A DNA stretch of 64,000 nt, from positions 3,903,001 to 3,967,000 of the forward strand of contig NZ_CP084712.1 in NCBI RefSeq assembly GCF_023822045.1, in the 5' to 3' direction. This document shows positions 1 to 8,489 of this stretch, piece after piece. How positions within the stretch are numbered: position 1 is the first letter of the stretch; each line of letters starts with the position of its first letter. The notes beneath the pieces are model-generated. The model worked only from the letters and a program-made list of their open reading frames with translations. It was not told the DNA's origin and searched no databases. Origin of the DNA: Sphingopyxis sp. USTB-05. Its GTDB lineage: Bacteria > Pseudomonadota > Alphaproteobacteria > Sphingomonadales > Sphingomonadaceae. Both the position numbers and the translations under genes were made by a program.

Positions 1-1
1 T

Positions 2-520
2 CGCCCCCTCTGCCGCATCACATTTCGGAATACTCCAGCCACTCCCATGGCCGACGACACTTCCGATTTCGCGCTCAACCACGCAGTTGTATGCGTTGCC
101 TTCGAACAGATTGGTGGAGCCTCCCGAGCTCTCGATGGGGCGATTGCTTATGCGCGCGAACGCCAGGCTTTCGGCCAAAGCATTGGTTCATACCAAGCCA
201 TCAAGCACAAGCTGGCCGACATCTGGACCAAGATTGAGATCGCACGCGCGCATGCAATGTATGCTGCGTGGTCGCTTGGTGCCCGGGCAAGCGACTTGCC
301 GCTCGCTGCTGCCGCGGCTCGTGCTGCTGCGACCGAAGCCTATCTGTTTGCCGCGCAAGAAACGCTACAGGTCCATGGCGGCTACGGCTTCACTTTCGAA
401 GCAGACTCACACTTATTCTACCGTCGGGCCCGAGCGCTTGCGGCCAGCCACGGACCTGCGATCGAGTGGCGGTCGCATTTAGCCGCTAGGCTGATCGCCG
501 GCGAGGCCGCGCTGCATTGA
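2..520 (+). CDS. Acyl-CoA dehydrogenase, C-terminal part (5' end outside window)
   Basis: The reading frame is open to the left edge of the window, so the N-terminal and middle domains lie outside. What remains is the C-terminal helical domain of an acyl-CoA dehydrogenase: FEQIGGASRALD, then RERQAFGQSIGSYQAIKHKLAD, then QVHGGYGFTFEADSHLFYRRAR. Enzymes of this family oxidise acyl-CoA to 2-enoyl-CoA with FAD and pass electrons to ETF. The usual Tyr-Glu-Gly-Thr segment carrying the catalytic glutamate is not visible after the HLFYRRAR helix, so this may be the non-catalytic partner of a heteromeric enzyme with the next gene, which begins at or just after its stop. The internal ATG at 47 is not a credible start. 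Confidence 0.85.
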   Translation, partial: RPLCRITFRNTPATPMADDTSDFALNHAVVCVAFEQIGGASRALDGAIAYARERQAFGQSIGSYQAIKHKLADIWTKIEIARAHAMYAAWSLGARASDLPLAAAAARAAATEAYLFAAQETLQVHGGYGFTFEADSHLFYRRARALAASHGPAIEWRSHLAARLIAGEAALH

Positions 521-531
521 AAGGCCTGCAG

Positions 532-1752
532 ATGGACTTTGCCGATTCTCCCGTCGATGCCCAGTTCCGCGCTCTTGCACGGGAGTGGCTTGCCGGTCAT
601 GCACCGGTAGCGCGCGGTCGGGGGCGGGTTTCCTGGTCTGATGATGCAACACTTGTGGCTGCAGCTCGGGATTGGCAAAGTAAGAAGGCCGCTGCCGGTT
701 ACGCCGCTGTCGCACTGCCACGCGAGTATGGCGGAGGTGGCGGGACAACCGCTCAGCAGGTTATCTTCCGGCAGGAAGAAGAGCGATACGACGTCCCATT
801 TGGCGTCTATGAAATTGGACTCGGTATGTGCGTGCCGACCTTACTCGCACTTGGGAGCGATCTGGTCAAAGAGCGGTTCATTGCCCGCGCGATCAATGGT
901 GACGAGATTTGGTGTCAGCTATTCTCGGAACCTGCCGCCGGCTCTGATCTTGCTGCCTTGCGAACGAAGGCCGTGAAGGCTGGAGACCACTGGGTTGTCG
1001 AGGGTCAGAAGGTTTGGACCACCGGAGCACAGTTCTCTGACTATGGCCTTGTGCTTGCAAGGACCGATCCCGGCGCGACCAAACATGCCGGGCTGACGCT
1101 CTTCATTGTCGACATGCGCGCGCCCGGCGTCGAGGTCCGACCAATCCGGCAGCTCGATGGTGGCGCCGAGTTCAACGAAGTTTTCCTGTCCAGTGTTGTA
1201 ATCCCGGACGAGTTTCGTTTGACCGCGCCAGGCGGCGGCTGGGCAGGAGCAATGACGACGCTCATGTTCGAGCGACTCAATGTCGGTGCGAATATCGGGC
1301 TGATCGATTCATCGACATTGATCGATCTCAGCGGGCGCCTCGAAACATCAACCGGACGCGCAAGCGACGATCCTCTTGTTCGCGACATGATTGCCCAAGC
1401 ATACTTGAATGATCGCGGGCTCAAGCTGCTCACCTACCGAACCTTGACGTACCTAGGTCGCGGCCAGCTGCCCGGGCCAGAGCAATCGATCACCAAGCTA
1501 GTGATAGCCAGCCAGGCGCAGTTGATTGCCAACTTGCTGCTTGACCTGCGCGGACAGGAAGGAGCGCTTGCCGGGGACGCCCTGGGCAAAGGCTGGGAGG
1601 CTGTTGAGAGGTCCTGGAGTTTTGGCGCGGCCATGCGGATTGCGGGTGGTACGGACGAGATCCTACGCAACGTGATTGCAGAGCGTGTGCTGGGTCTGCC
1701 GGCGGCCAAGCGCGACGATACCGCTCGCCCGTTCAATGAGAATCCGGCGTGA
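532..1752 (+). CDS. Acyl-CoA dehydrogenase
   Basis: A 406-residue FAD enzyme for the first oxidation of a CoA-thioester beta-oxidation cycle. The family signature LFSEPAAGSDLAALR and the following EGQKVWTTGAQ strand are present, and the C terminus has the AGGTDEILRNVIAERVLGLP segment seen in FadE-type enzymes of sterol and branched-chain catabolism. I chose ATG 532 because AAAGG lies about seven bases upstream; an in-frame TTG at 517 would overlap the stop of the preceding gene. The adjacent, nearly overlapping acyl-CoA dehydrogenase suggests an alpha-beta pair as in steroid side-chain degradation. Family assignment is firm; the substrate is unknown. Confidence 0.9.
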   Translation: MDFADSPVDAQFRALAREWLAGHAPVARGRGRVSWSDDATLVAAARDWQSKKAAAGYAAVALPREYGGGGGTTAQQVIFRQEEERYDVPFGVYEIGLGMCVPTLLALGSDLVKERFIARAINGDEIWCQLFSEPAAGSDLAALRTKAVKAGDHWVVEGQKVWTTGAQFSDYGLVLARTDPGATKHAGLTLFIVDMRAPGVEVRPIRQLDGGAEFNEVFLSSVVIPDEFRLTAPGGGWAGAMTTLMFERLNVGANIGLIDSSTLIDLSGRLETSTGRASDDPLVRDMIAQAYLNDRGLKLLTYRTLTYLGRGQLPGPEQSITKLVIASQAQLIANLLLDLRGQEGALAGDALGKGWEAVERSWSFGAAMRIAGGTDEILRNVIAERVLGLPAAKRDDTARPFNENPA

Positions 1753-2109
1753 TCACGCACACCAGAGGGGCACAAGCTCGACCGGCCGATTGCTTCGGCG
1801 CACCGGCAGCCAGTGATTCCGCACCCCGGAACAGTTCCCGTCCCAAATTCCTCGCAATTGCCGGTCGCAGCCACGTCTTGCAGCGGGGCCGTTTTGTCGG
1901 ACTGTGTAAGAGTGACCTCATGTGGAGGCCGTTGCCAGCATTCGACTGCGGGCCACGCGCGGCGAGGGCCAAGTGGGGCGAAATACCTGATCGTCTCGGC
2001 AGGCGCGCCGGCGCTTGCACCGTTCGTTGCACGGACTGAAGCGGGGCAAAGGAGCGGCCTTTCAAAATCGCCACGGTGGCTAAAAATTCTTTATCCGAAG
2101 GGAAGACTG
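1753..2109. other. Intergenic gap, no gene recognised
   Basis: About 357 bases between the acyl-CoA dehydrogenase and the SDR. The SDR frame stays open leftwards through most of it, but the extension has no family similarity I can see and a clear ribosome-binding site (GAAGGGAAG) precedes ATG 2110. The last 50 bases are A+T-richer and may hold a promoter. I see no hairpin terminator or repeat. Confidence 0.5.
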
Positions 2110-3015
2110 ATGACTGATACACTTCGCTATGATGGACGGGTTGCCATTGTCACTGGCGCTGGCGGCGGCTTGGGGCGGGCACATGCCCTAATGCTCGCCA
2201 GCAGAGGCGCGCGCGTCCTTGTCAACGACCTCGGATCGTCGGCGGCCGGCGCTGGGGCTAACACTGGACCAGCGGCTAAGGTTGTCGAGGAGATCCGCGC
2301 GGCCGGCGGCGAAGCGGTAGCTAACACGGACTCGGTCATCGATGGTTCCAGGCTGGTCGAAGCAGCGCTCGATCATTTCGGGCAGGTCGACATCATCGTC
2401 AACAACGCCGGGTTTCTGCGTGACGTCGGCTTTCACAAGATGACCGAACAGGACTGGAGTGATCTCTATGACGTCCATATGCTGGGAGCATTCCGGATCG
2501 TTCATGCCGCCTGGCCGCGGCTGCGCAACCAGAGCTACGGCCGGATCATCAATACTTCTTCGGCCGCTGGGATTTATGGCAACTTCGGCCAGGTCAATTA
2601 TGGCACTTTCAAGCTTGCGCTCCACGGTTTCACCCAAGCCCTCGCGGTTGAAGGACGCGCCCGCAACATTCATGTCAACTCGATTGCACCGGCGGCGGAT
2701 TCGCGCCTGACCCGAACAGTCATGACACCTGAACAGCTCGCTCCGATGCGCGCAGAACTTGTCAGCCCGCTTGTCGGTTGGCTGACCCACGAGACCTGCA
2801 GCGAGACTGGCGGCCTGTTCGAAGTCGGCGGCGGCTGGGTGAGCAAGCTGCGCTGGCAACGCAGCCGAGGCGAACGAATCGGAGGCGGTGAAGATTTCGC
2901 CCCGGAACAGGTTCGCGACGCATGGCCGACGATCATTGATTTCGCTGACGCAGAGGCACCAGGTGACTTTGCAGCGGGGATGGCACCATTCCAGAAGATT
3001 ATGGAAGGCGCATGA
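2110..3015 (+). CDS. SDR, (3R)-hydroxyacyl-CoA dehydrogenase-like
   Basis: A 301-residue short-chain dehydrogenase. The N terminus has the cofactor motif TGAGGGLGRAHALMLASRGA, then NNAG, and the active-site Ser with YGTFK (Tyr and Lys four apart). Length and the ARVLVNDLG start of the second strand resemble the SDR domain of peroxisomal multifunctional enzyme type 2, which oxidises (3R)-hydroxyacyl-CoA. It starts at ATG 2110 behind a strong GAAGGGAAG site, and its stop overlaps the start of the next crotonase gene by four bases. The location between acyl-CoA dehydrogenases and enoyl-CoA hydratases fits a third-step role in beta-oxidation. The stereochemical assignment is an inference from family resemblance. 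Confidence 0.85.
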   Translation: MTDTLRYDGRVAIVTGAGGGLGRAHALMLASRGARVLVNDLGSSAAGAGANTGPAAKVVEEIRAAGGEAVANTDSVIDGSRLVEAALDHFGQVDIIVNNAGFLRDVGFHKMTEQDWSDLYDVHMLGAFRIVHAAWPRLRNQSYGRIINTSSAAGIYGNFGQVNYGTFKLALHGFTQALAVEGRARNIHVNSIAPAADSRLTRTVMTPEQLAPMRAELVSPLVGWLTHETCSETGGLFEVGGGWVSKLRWQRSRGERIGGGEDFAPEQVRDAWPTIIDFADAEAPGDFAAGMAPFQKIMEGA

Positions 3016-3782
3016 GCAAAGGGTATGCGATCGCGCTCGAGGTCGAACGCGACGGACCGATCGCGATCGCACGCCTTGCATCGCCCGAGCGGGGCAATTC
3101 GCTTGGGCCGGCTGACCTAGGTCGCATCACCGACCTGATCAACGATCTGGCCGTAACCGAGGGTGTTGGGGTCATTGTTCTGACCGGGAAAGACGGAATC
3201 TTTTCGGCCGGAGCTGCGCTCGATGTTCTGGCCGACAGCCCTGCCGATGAACTGGCCGCAATCGTCGCAAACCAAACCGGACGGCTAGCGGCGGCGATCG
3301 CCGGATCTCCGGTCGCCATCGTCGCTGTTGTTGACGGTGCTGCTGCAGGTTCGGGCGCCGGAATCGCCTTGCTCGCGGATATCATGGTCATGTCTTCCAG
3401 CGCACGGCTGCTCTTTCCGTTCGCTCGGCTGGGTCTGGTTCCTGACACGGGCATCAACCGCAGCCTGATCGCGGCAGTGGGTGCGGCGCGGGCACGCGCC
3501 CTGCTGATGACTGGAGGCTCGCTGTCTGCTGAGCAATGCCTTAGCCTGGGTCTGGCGGAAACTGTCGTACCCGCCGATGGACTTGCCGATGCAGTGCAAA
3601 AACTGACGATCAAGCTGGCGGGGGTTCCGCGCGGAACGCATGGCGCCATCAGATCCTTGTTAGCTTCCAGCGAGGCGGAAGCAGGACTAATAGCCGAGGC
3701 CCAGGCTCAAGCTGACAGGATGCGCGATCCGATCACTCAAGCAGCTCTGACCTCTGCACTCGCCCTTCTCAGGGGCTCCTGA
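3012..3782 (+). CDS. Enoyl-CoA hydratase/isomerase family protein
   Basis: A 256-residue crotonase-fold protein. It has the oxyanion-hole segment DGAAAGSGAGIALLADIMVM and the downstream FARLGLVPDTGINRSLIAAVG, which resembles PaaG-type isomerases more than classical hydratases: the usual glutamate of the PE-x-KLG motif is replaced, while Asp follows in VPDTG. It may therefore isomerise or hydrate an unsaturated CoA ester. The start overlaps the SDR stop (ATGA), with GGAAGG upstream, so the two are translationally coupled. It ends the first plus-strand operon; a convergent minus-strand operon follows after 15 bases. Confidence 0.85.
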   Translation: MSKGYAIALEVERDGPIAIARLASPERGNSLGPADLGRITDLINDLAVTEGVGVIVLTGKDGIFSAGAALDVLADSPADELAAIVANQTGRLAAAIAGSPVAIVAVVDGAAAGSGAGIALLADIMVMSSSARLLFPFARLGLVPDTGINRSLIAAVGAARARALLMTGGSLSAEQCLSLGLAETVVPADGLADAVQKLTIKLAGVPRGTHGAIRSLLASSEAEAGLIAEAQAQADRMRDPITQAALTSALALLRGS

Positions 3783-3797
3783 GCTCGGTGCTGCAAT

Positions 3798-4514
3798 CTA
3801 TCGGGCAGCCGCTGCAGCGACGAATGCGTCAAACAGGCAGCGATCAGCTTCCGAAATGTGAAATTCCGGGTGCCACTGGGTAGCTATCCAGAAATATCGA
3901 TCCCGTCGCTCGATCGCTTCGACAACGCCGTCAGGAGCAACTGCGGCTGCACTCGCTTCGACCCCTGCCTCGGTAACCCCCTGCGAATGCAGACTGTTTA
4001 CCGGCAGACGGTCGCGACCAACGATTTCGCGAAAACGGCTCCCCGGCGTGACGATAACTTCATGCGCCGCCTCTTCATAGGGCGCCGCATCGCGATGCAT
4101 GTGCCATTCGGGACGCACCGACTTGAGTGAAGGAACGATTGTGCCGCCAGCGGCGACATTCATGACCTGGAACCCACCGCAGATACCGAGCAGAGGTAGA
4201 TCGCGCTCCGTCACGCGCTGCACTAGAGCCAATTCAAACCGAGTCCGCGCGACTTTCTCCGCTGGTTCCTGATTAACAGTTGAGGGATCGATAAGCTGGG
4301 GGTGGGGAAACTGATACCCACCGCCGGAAATGAGCACGCCGTCCAGCACACCGAGATAGTCATCGATGAGCTCGGCCTCGTGCGGGAGCATCACCGGCAG
4401 GGCGCCAGCGCCCGACAGGGCTGCCATCATGGCCTGGTTGGCGAAATAATGAAGTTGCCGCGCATCACTTCGCAATTCGACATCAGCCGTGACACCGATG
4501 AGTGGTCTGCGCAT
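3798..4514 (-). CDS. Gamma-glutamyl-gamma-aminobutyrate hydrolase-like class I amidotransferase (peptidase C26)
   Basis: A 238-residue PuuD-like hydrolase. The nucleophile sits in LLGICGGFQVMNVAAGG (Cys112) and the His-Glu pair in TQWHPEFH (His215, Glu217); LDGVLISGGG is the usual substrate-loop strand. PuuD enzymes cleave gamma-glutamylated amines such as gamma-glutamyl-GABA. Its start overlaps the stop of the upstream aminotransferase by one base, and it is the last gene of a four-gene minus-strand operon with an aminotransferase, a FAD amine oxidase-like protein and a P1 peptidase. That context supports removal of a gamma-glutamyl or amide group during amine breakdown; the substrate is unknown. 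Confidence 0.85.
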   Translation of the reverse strand: MRRPLIGVTADVELRSDARQLHYFANQAMMAALSGAGALPVMLPHEAELIDDYLGVLDGVLISGGGYQFPHPQLIDPSTVNQEPAEKVARTRFELALVQRVTERDLPLLGICGGFQVMNVAAGGTIVPSLKSVRPEWHMHRDAAPYEEAAHEVIVTPGSRFREIVGRDRLPVNSLHSQGVTEAGVEASAAAVAPDGVVEAIERRDRYFWIATQWHPEFHISEADRCLFDAFVAAAAAR

Positions 4515-5845
4515 CAGGCCGTACCCGCAATTGCTCGGTCGATCGCCGACGCAAGCTTGTCAACGATTTCGCCCACTTGCGCTTCGGTGATGATGAACGG
4601 GGGAGCAAGCAAGATGTGGTCACCCTGAGTACCATCCACTGTCCCGAACCCCGGATAGCACAGCAGACCTCTGTCCATCGCCGCGCTCTGGATTGCGTTC
4701 CAAACCATTCGCTCAGGGGCGAATGGCTCCTTGCTCTCCCGATCGGCGACAAGTTCAATTCCGAGTAGCAGCCCCCGCCCGCGCACATCGCCGATATGGG
4801 GATGCTGGTTGAACTTGTCGTTCAAGGAATCCCGCAGGAGTTCGCCCTGGCGGCGCACATCGGCGAGAAGGTCCTGCTCTTCGATTTCCTGCAGTACAGC
4901 GAGGCCTGCCGCGGCGGCGGTCGCGTGACAGTTATAGGTATGGCCATGGAAAAAGAACCCTCGACCTCCAGCTAAGGTTGCCACGATCCGGTCGCTGACA
5001 AGGATTGCGCTAAGCGGCTGATAGCCGGCACCAAGGCCTTTCGCGACAACGGCGATGTCAGGGACCACCCCATCCTGTTCGCATGCAAGGTAGGTTCCGC
5101 AGCGTCCGGCGCCTGCCAGGATTTCATCGAGAATGAGCAGGACACCATACTTTTGGCAGACCGCCTGGATCGCCTGGAAATAGCCCGAAACCGGCGGAAT
5201 ACATCCCGCAGTGGCGCCGACGACAGTTTCCGCAACGAATCCGGCGACGTTTTCCGGACCAAGTTGAATGATGGCGTCTTCGAGCTCGTCTGCGAGCCGG
5301 CGGACATATTCGGCTTCAGTTTCCCCGCTGCTCTGCTCACGGTAAGCATAGCAAGGCGAGACAAAATGATGCGGGGGTAGAAAGCCCTCGAAGAGCGATC
5401 TGCGGATGAGGTTCCCGCTAACGCCGAGTGCTCCAATCGTACATCCATGATAGCTCTGACGCCGGGAAATGAAGCGGGTTCGACCGGGTTCACCGTTTTC
5501 ATTATGAAACTGCAGCGCAAGCTTGAGCGCGCCATCCATCGATTCTGATCCGCCTGAACCGGGATATACCCAGTCGAGCCCGGCCGGCGTCGCGGCAACC
5601 AGCGCTTCGGCGAAACGTTCGACCGCATCCGTGGTGAAGTACGCGTTATAGAGATAGGGCATGGTATGCGCCTGGGCGGCAATAGCATCCGCCACCCGGG
5701 TGGCGCTGTGGCCTAGGCACGAGACCCCAGCCCCCGACGCGGCATCGAGATAGCGCCGGCCGGCAGCATCGATGACATAGGGTCCATCACCTCCAACGGC
5801 GACAGGGTATTCACGGCCAAGCAGTCGGCGCATTACATTGGTCAT
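4514..5845 (-). CDS. Class III aminotransferase (PLP-dependent)
   Basis: A 443-residue fold-type I aminotransferase. Landmarks are PGSGGSESMDGALKLA, ISRRQSYHGCTIGALGVSG, the PLP-binding Asp in LLILDEILAGAGRCG (Asp240) and the Schiff-base lysine in VVAKGLGAGYQPLSA (Lys269). The family transfers amino groups from omega-amines or beta/gamma-amino acids to a keto acid. In this operon it lies between a PuuD-like hydrolase and a FAD amine oxidase-like protein, so an omega-amine or beta-amino acid substrate is plausible. Its stop and start overlap the neighbouring genes by a few bases, which argues for coupled translation. Confidence 0.88.
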   Translation of the reverse strand: MTNVMRRLLGREYPVAVGGDGPYVIDAAGRRYLDAASGAGVSCLGHSATRVADAIAAQAHTMPYLYNAYFTTDAVERFAEALVAATPAGLDWVYPGSGGSESMDGALKLALQFHNENGEPGRTRFISRRQSYHGCTIGALGVSGNLIRRSLFEGFLPPHHFVSPCYAYREQSSGETEAEYVRRLADELEDAIIQLGPENVAGFVAETVVGATAGCIPPVSGYFQAIQAVCQKYGVLLILDEILAGAGRCGTYLACEQDGVVPDIAVVAKGLGAGYQPLSAILVSDRIVATLAGGRGFFFHGHTYNCHATAAAAGLAVLQEIEEQDLLADVRRQGELLRDSLNDKFNQHPHIGDVRGRGLLLGIELVADRESKEPFAPERMVWNAIQSAAMDRGLLCYPGFGTVDGTQGDHILLAPPFIITEAQVGEIVDKLASAIDRAIAGTA

Positions 5846-6993
5846 ACCGAGACCTCCCTACCCACCAGTCGATCCGGCAGGACCTGATCCGGTGTCAAAC
5901 CAAAAGCTGCAAGGCCTTCCGGCCATGACCCTCCCGTTACGAGCGCAGACACAATCGCTGCCATTGCCGGCGCTGTCTGCAAGCCGTATCCGCCTTGCCC
6001 CGCCAGCCAGAAGAACCCATCGGCGTCGGGCGCGAACCCGGCCGTTGGGACACGGTCAGAGACGAAAGAGCGCAGCCCTGCCCAGCGATGCTGGATCCGC
6101 GGCACTGTCATCGTCGTATATTCCTCGACCTTCCACGCTGCCAGCGCCAGGTCATATTCCTCAGGCTGAGCGTCGGTGGGAGGACTATCGACTTCGTCTA
6201 CTGGCGACGCCAGAATCCGCCCGGATTCCGGGATCATGTAGAAGTCGTCGACTGCGGCCTTGACGAATGGCCACTCGCTGGCGTCGATCCCGTTCGGGGG
6301 GTCGAACATAATCACCGTCCGCCGCTTTGGCTCAAGACCAAGGGGCCGCACGCCTGCCAGCCCGGCCACATGATCCGCCCAAGCTCCGGCCGCATTGATT
6401 AGCACTGGCGCAGCATATTGCTGACCGCGTTCGGTTGTCACCTGCCACAACCCTGCCTTGTAATCGATACACACGACACGGGATCCGGTAACGGTTTCAC
6501 CATTGCCATGCTTGATCCTTCGGGCATAGGCTTGCAGCAATCGATCGGCATCGAGCCTGCGACCGCCGTAATCGACCACTCCTTCGACGATGTCGTCTCC
6601 GCCAGTCTTCAGTACTGGCACCATTGCCTGCATGACTTTTTCGTCAACCCGCTCGATCGTATCGGTGAACAGCCGCATCTCGGTTTCGAGCCCAGCCAGC
6701 GCCTCCACCATTGTTGGGCGAGCCACGAACAGCGCTGGTGTCGGTCTGCAAAATGGTTGGTCCGAGAAATCGCCTGGCGGTTGCTCGAAAAACTCCCGAC
6801 TATAGGCGGTCATGGCGCGCACTGCATGGTTGCCAATGCCAAAATGGTAGTATGTCGCGCTACGCCCGGAAGAATGATAACCCACCGCCTGTTCAGCTTC
6901 GAGCACCACCACGCGCGCGTAACTTGCCAGAGCCGCGGCAGCTGACATGCCGGCGATCCCGCCCCCGATTACTAGCACATCCGCACAGTTCAT
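5842..6993 (-). CDS. FAD-dependent amino acid/amine oxidoreductase (DAO family)
   Basis: A 383-residue flavoprotein. The dinucleotide-binding motif is at the N terminus (VIGGGIAGMSAAAALAS), followed by VVLEAEQAVGYHSSGRSA, and the C terminus has FWLAGQGGYGLQTAPAMA, the second FAD contact of D-amino acid oxidase/glycine oxidase-type proteins (similar to GlpD and DadA relatives). Such enzymes oxidise secondary or primary amines to imines. Start and stop overlap the flanking genes by four bases. Together with the aminotransferase and peptidases it suggests an oxidative deamination route for an amino acid released from a peptide or amide. Confidence 0.85.
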   Translation of the reverse strand: MNCADVLVIGGGIAGMSAAAALASYARVVVLEAEQAVGYHSSGRSATYYHFGIGNHAVRAMTAYSREFFEQPPGDFSDQPFCRPTPALFVARPTMVEALAGLETEMRLFTDTIERVDEKVMQAMVPVLKTGGDDIVEGVVDYGGRRLDADRLLQAYARRIKHGNGETVTGSRVVCIDYKAGLWQVTTERGQQYAAPVLINAAGAWADHVAGLAGVRPLGLEPKRRTVIMFDPPNGIDASEWPFVKAAVDDFYMIPESGRILASPVDEVDSPPTDAQPEEYDLALAAWKVEEYTTMTVPRIQHRWAGLRSFVSDRVPTAGFAPDADGFFWLAGQGGYGLQTAPAMAAIVSALVTGGSWPEGLAAFGLTPDQVLPDRLVGREVSV

Positions 6994-8114
6994 GTCGCAC
7001 TCGCAGGCCCGCGGCCATACCGTTGCATCACTTCGACAAGCTTGTCGTTCGGCAGTGCATGCACAATTGTTCCATCGGCGCCGGTCATCGAGTCCGACAT
7101 GGTCATGGAATTGATGATTGCCTCTTCGACCGCTTCTGAGGCAGCGCGAAAGAGCGGGTTCATGGCCTCATTTGGCAGCATGCGAAGGCCTTCTGCGATC
7201 GCGACATCATTGAAGGGCACGCGATTTCCGGTTGAGAAGGCGATTATGAAGTCGCCCGATCTATTTGATCCGAACCCACCGACTCGGCCCAAGCCAATGC
7301 CGCCGCGGCGTGCCAGTCTCGCACATTGCGGCGGCAACAGCGGCGCATCTGTTGCGAGTATGATCACGATCGAGCCCTGATCGCGCCGCTGGGGACTATC
7401 CACGACCTCATAGCCGAGATGCCGACCGACCGGGACACCATCGACGGTAAGCTCGGACCGATTACCAAAATTCGATTGAACAAGAGCGCCGACGGTAAAG
7501 CTACCGCAGGGGGTGGCCGCTACTCTTGATGAAGTCCCAATCCCGCTTTTGAATTCGAAAGTCATCATGCCCGTGCCGCCACCAATTGAACCTTCGGCGA
7601 CCGGTCCGCCAGTGGCAGCATCGAGCGCTGCGACGACGTCTGCCCGGATAATCGGCCCTTCCCAACCGTCATTGAGCACGCCATCGAAGGTTTCGCCGGC
7701 CATCGGTTGGTGCCATCGGTCATCAATGCCGTTCTGCTTGGGATGAGCCAACAGCGTGTCACGCAGGACCCCAATCGAAAAAGCCGAGCTCATGCAGATT
7801 GGTGAGGTGAGAACGCCGGTTTCAGCAATCCAATGGCTGCCGGTAACTTCGCCGAAGCCATTGAAGGAATGGAAGCCAGCAAAGACCGATTCCTGCCAGT
7901 AGGGCACGCGCAGCGGATGGATGGCAGTGACACCGGTCCGCAAGATACGCGGCGAGTCTGCAATCCGCGTTACGTGCCCAACTCGGACCCCGGCAATATC
8001 GGTTATCGCATTTAGCGGCCCCGTCGGCAGCTGCCCGATCGTCAGCCCGAGGTCGCGATATCTGCATTGTGTCATTCGGATTACCATTTGCCCCACAGAA
8101 AACTGACTGATCAA
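6990..8114 (-). CDS. P1 family peptidase (DmpA/BapA-like aminopeptidase)
   Basis: A 374-residue N-terminal-nucleophile hydrolase. The self-cleavage site is visible as DQGSIVIILATDAPLLPPQ (Gly247-Ser248 counted from the longest start), followed by RVGGFGSNRSGDFIIAFST; the N-terminal part shows NAITDIAGVRVGHVT. DmpA releases N-terminal L- or D-amino acids and BapA releases beta-amino acids. Three ATGs compete: 8114, 8087 (GTGGGG just upstream) and 8075; I cannot decide, and the shorter forms fit family lengths better. It is the first gene of the four-gene amine operon, and a 20-bp palindrome lies directly upstream at 8130-8149, which probably controls the operon. Confidence 0.88.
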   Translation of the reverse strand: MISQFSVGQMVIRMTQCRYRDLGLTIGQLPTGPLNAITDIAGVRVGHVTRIADSPRILRTGVTAIHPLRVPYWQESVFAGFHSFNGFGEVTGSHWIAETGVLTSPICMSSAFSIGVLRDTLLAHPKQNGIDDRWHQPMAGETFDGVLNDGWEGPIIRADVVAALDAATGGPVAEGSIGGGTGMMTFEFKSGIGTSSRVAATPCGSFTVGALVQSNFGNRSELTVDGVPVGRHLGYEVVDSPQRRDQGSIVIILATDAPLLPPQCARLARRGGIGLGRVGGFGSNRSGDFIIAFSTGNRVPFNDVAIAEGLRMLPNEAMNPLFRAASEAVEEAIINSMTMSDSMTGADGTIVHALPNDKLVEVMQRYGRGPASAT

Positions 8115-8129
8115 AACATGGACTATGAA

Positions 8130-8149
8130 TTAACCGTCCGGACGGATAA
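8130..8149. promoter_or_regulatory. Operator-like 20-bp palindrome upstream of the P1 peptidase operon
   Basis: TTAACCGTCCGGACGGATAA is palindromic except for one pair, with a perfect 12-bp core CCGTCCGGACGG at 8134-8145. It lies just before the first gene of the minus-strand amine operon. The ACCG...CGGT-type half-sites resemble those of TetR-family repressors; no regulator gene is near. Related palindromes are at 8425-8444 and 12736-12754. Confidence 0.5.
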
Positions 8150-8402
8150 TGCAACCGGAATCGCTGATCCTTGACTGCCGGGTCCGCTCTTTGACCCGAT
8201 CGCGCTTGTCTGGCGCAAGCAGCTGCCTTGGCTGGTGGGCTGATTGCCCATTCATCTAGCGATCCCAGGAGAGACCGATCTCGCGCAAGGCAAAGCCCGG
8301 CCAAGCCCATCGGCATATAGCCACCCGAGGAGGCTCGAATTGAGCTCTTGTGCGACAGCTAGCCGTGGTGATCTTTGATTCCACGCCCCATAGATCATTG
8401 AT

Positions 8403-8444
8403 CAGCCGGTCGGCTGTTTATAAATTGACCGAACGGTCGATCAA
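8403..8444. promoter_or_regulatory. Operator-like palindromes upstream of TonB receptor
   Basis: Two dyads lie 45-90 bases before the receptor gene. CAGCCGGTCGGCTG (8403-8416) has perfect 6-bp arms. TTGACCGAACGGTCGATCAA (8425-8444) is a near-perfect 20-bp palindrome whose left end could double as a -35 box (TTGACC). The right half, CGGTCGATCAA, differs from that of the 12736-12754 palindrome by one base, so one regulator may serve both. The regulator is not encoded in the window. Confidence 0.5.
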
Positions 8445-8489
8445 TGCTAGCCCGCGCCGCTAATGGGGTAATCAAGGGGAGAAGGGTCG

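Noticed and set aside
1813..2109. An N-terminal extension of the SDR at 2110 by about 99 codons.
   Set aside because: The extension has no domain similarity and a strong ribosome-binding site precedes ATG 2110, where the SDR fold begins.
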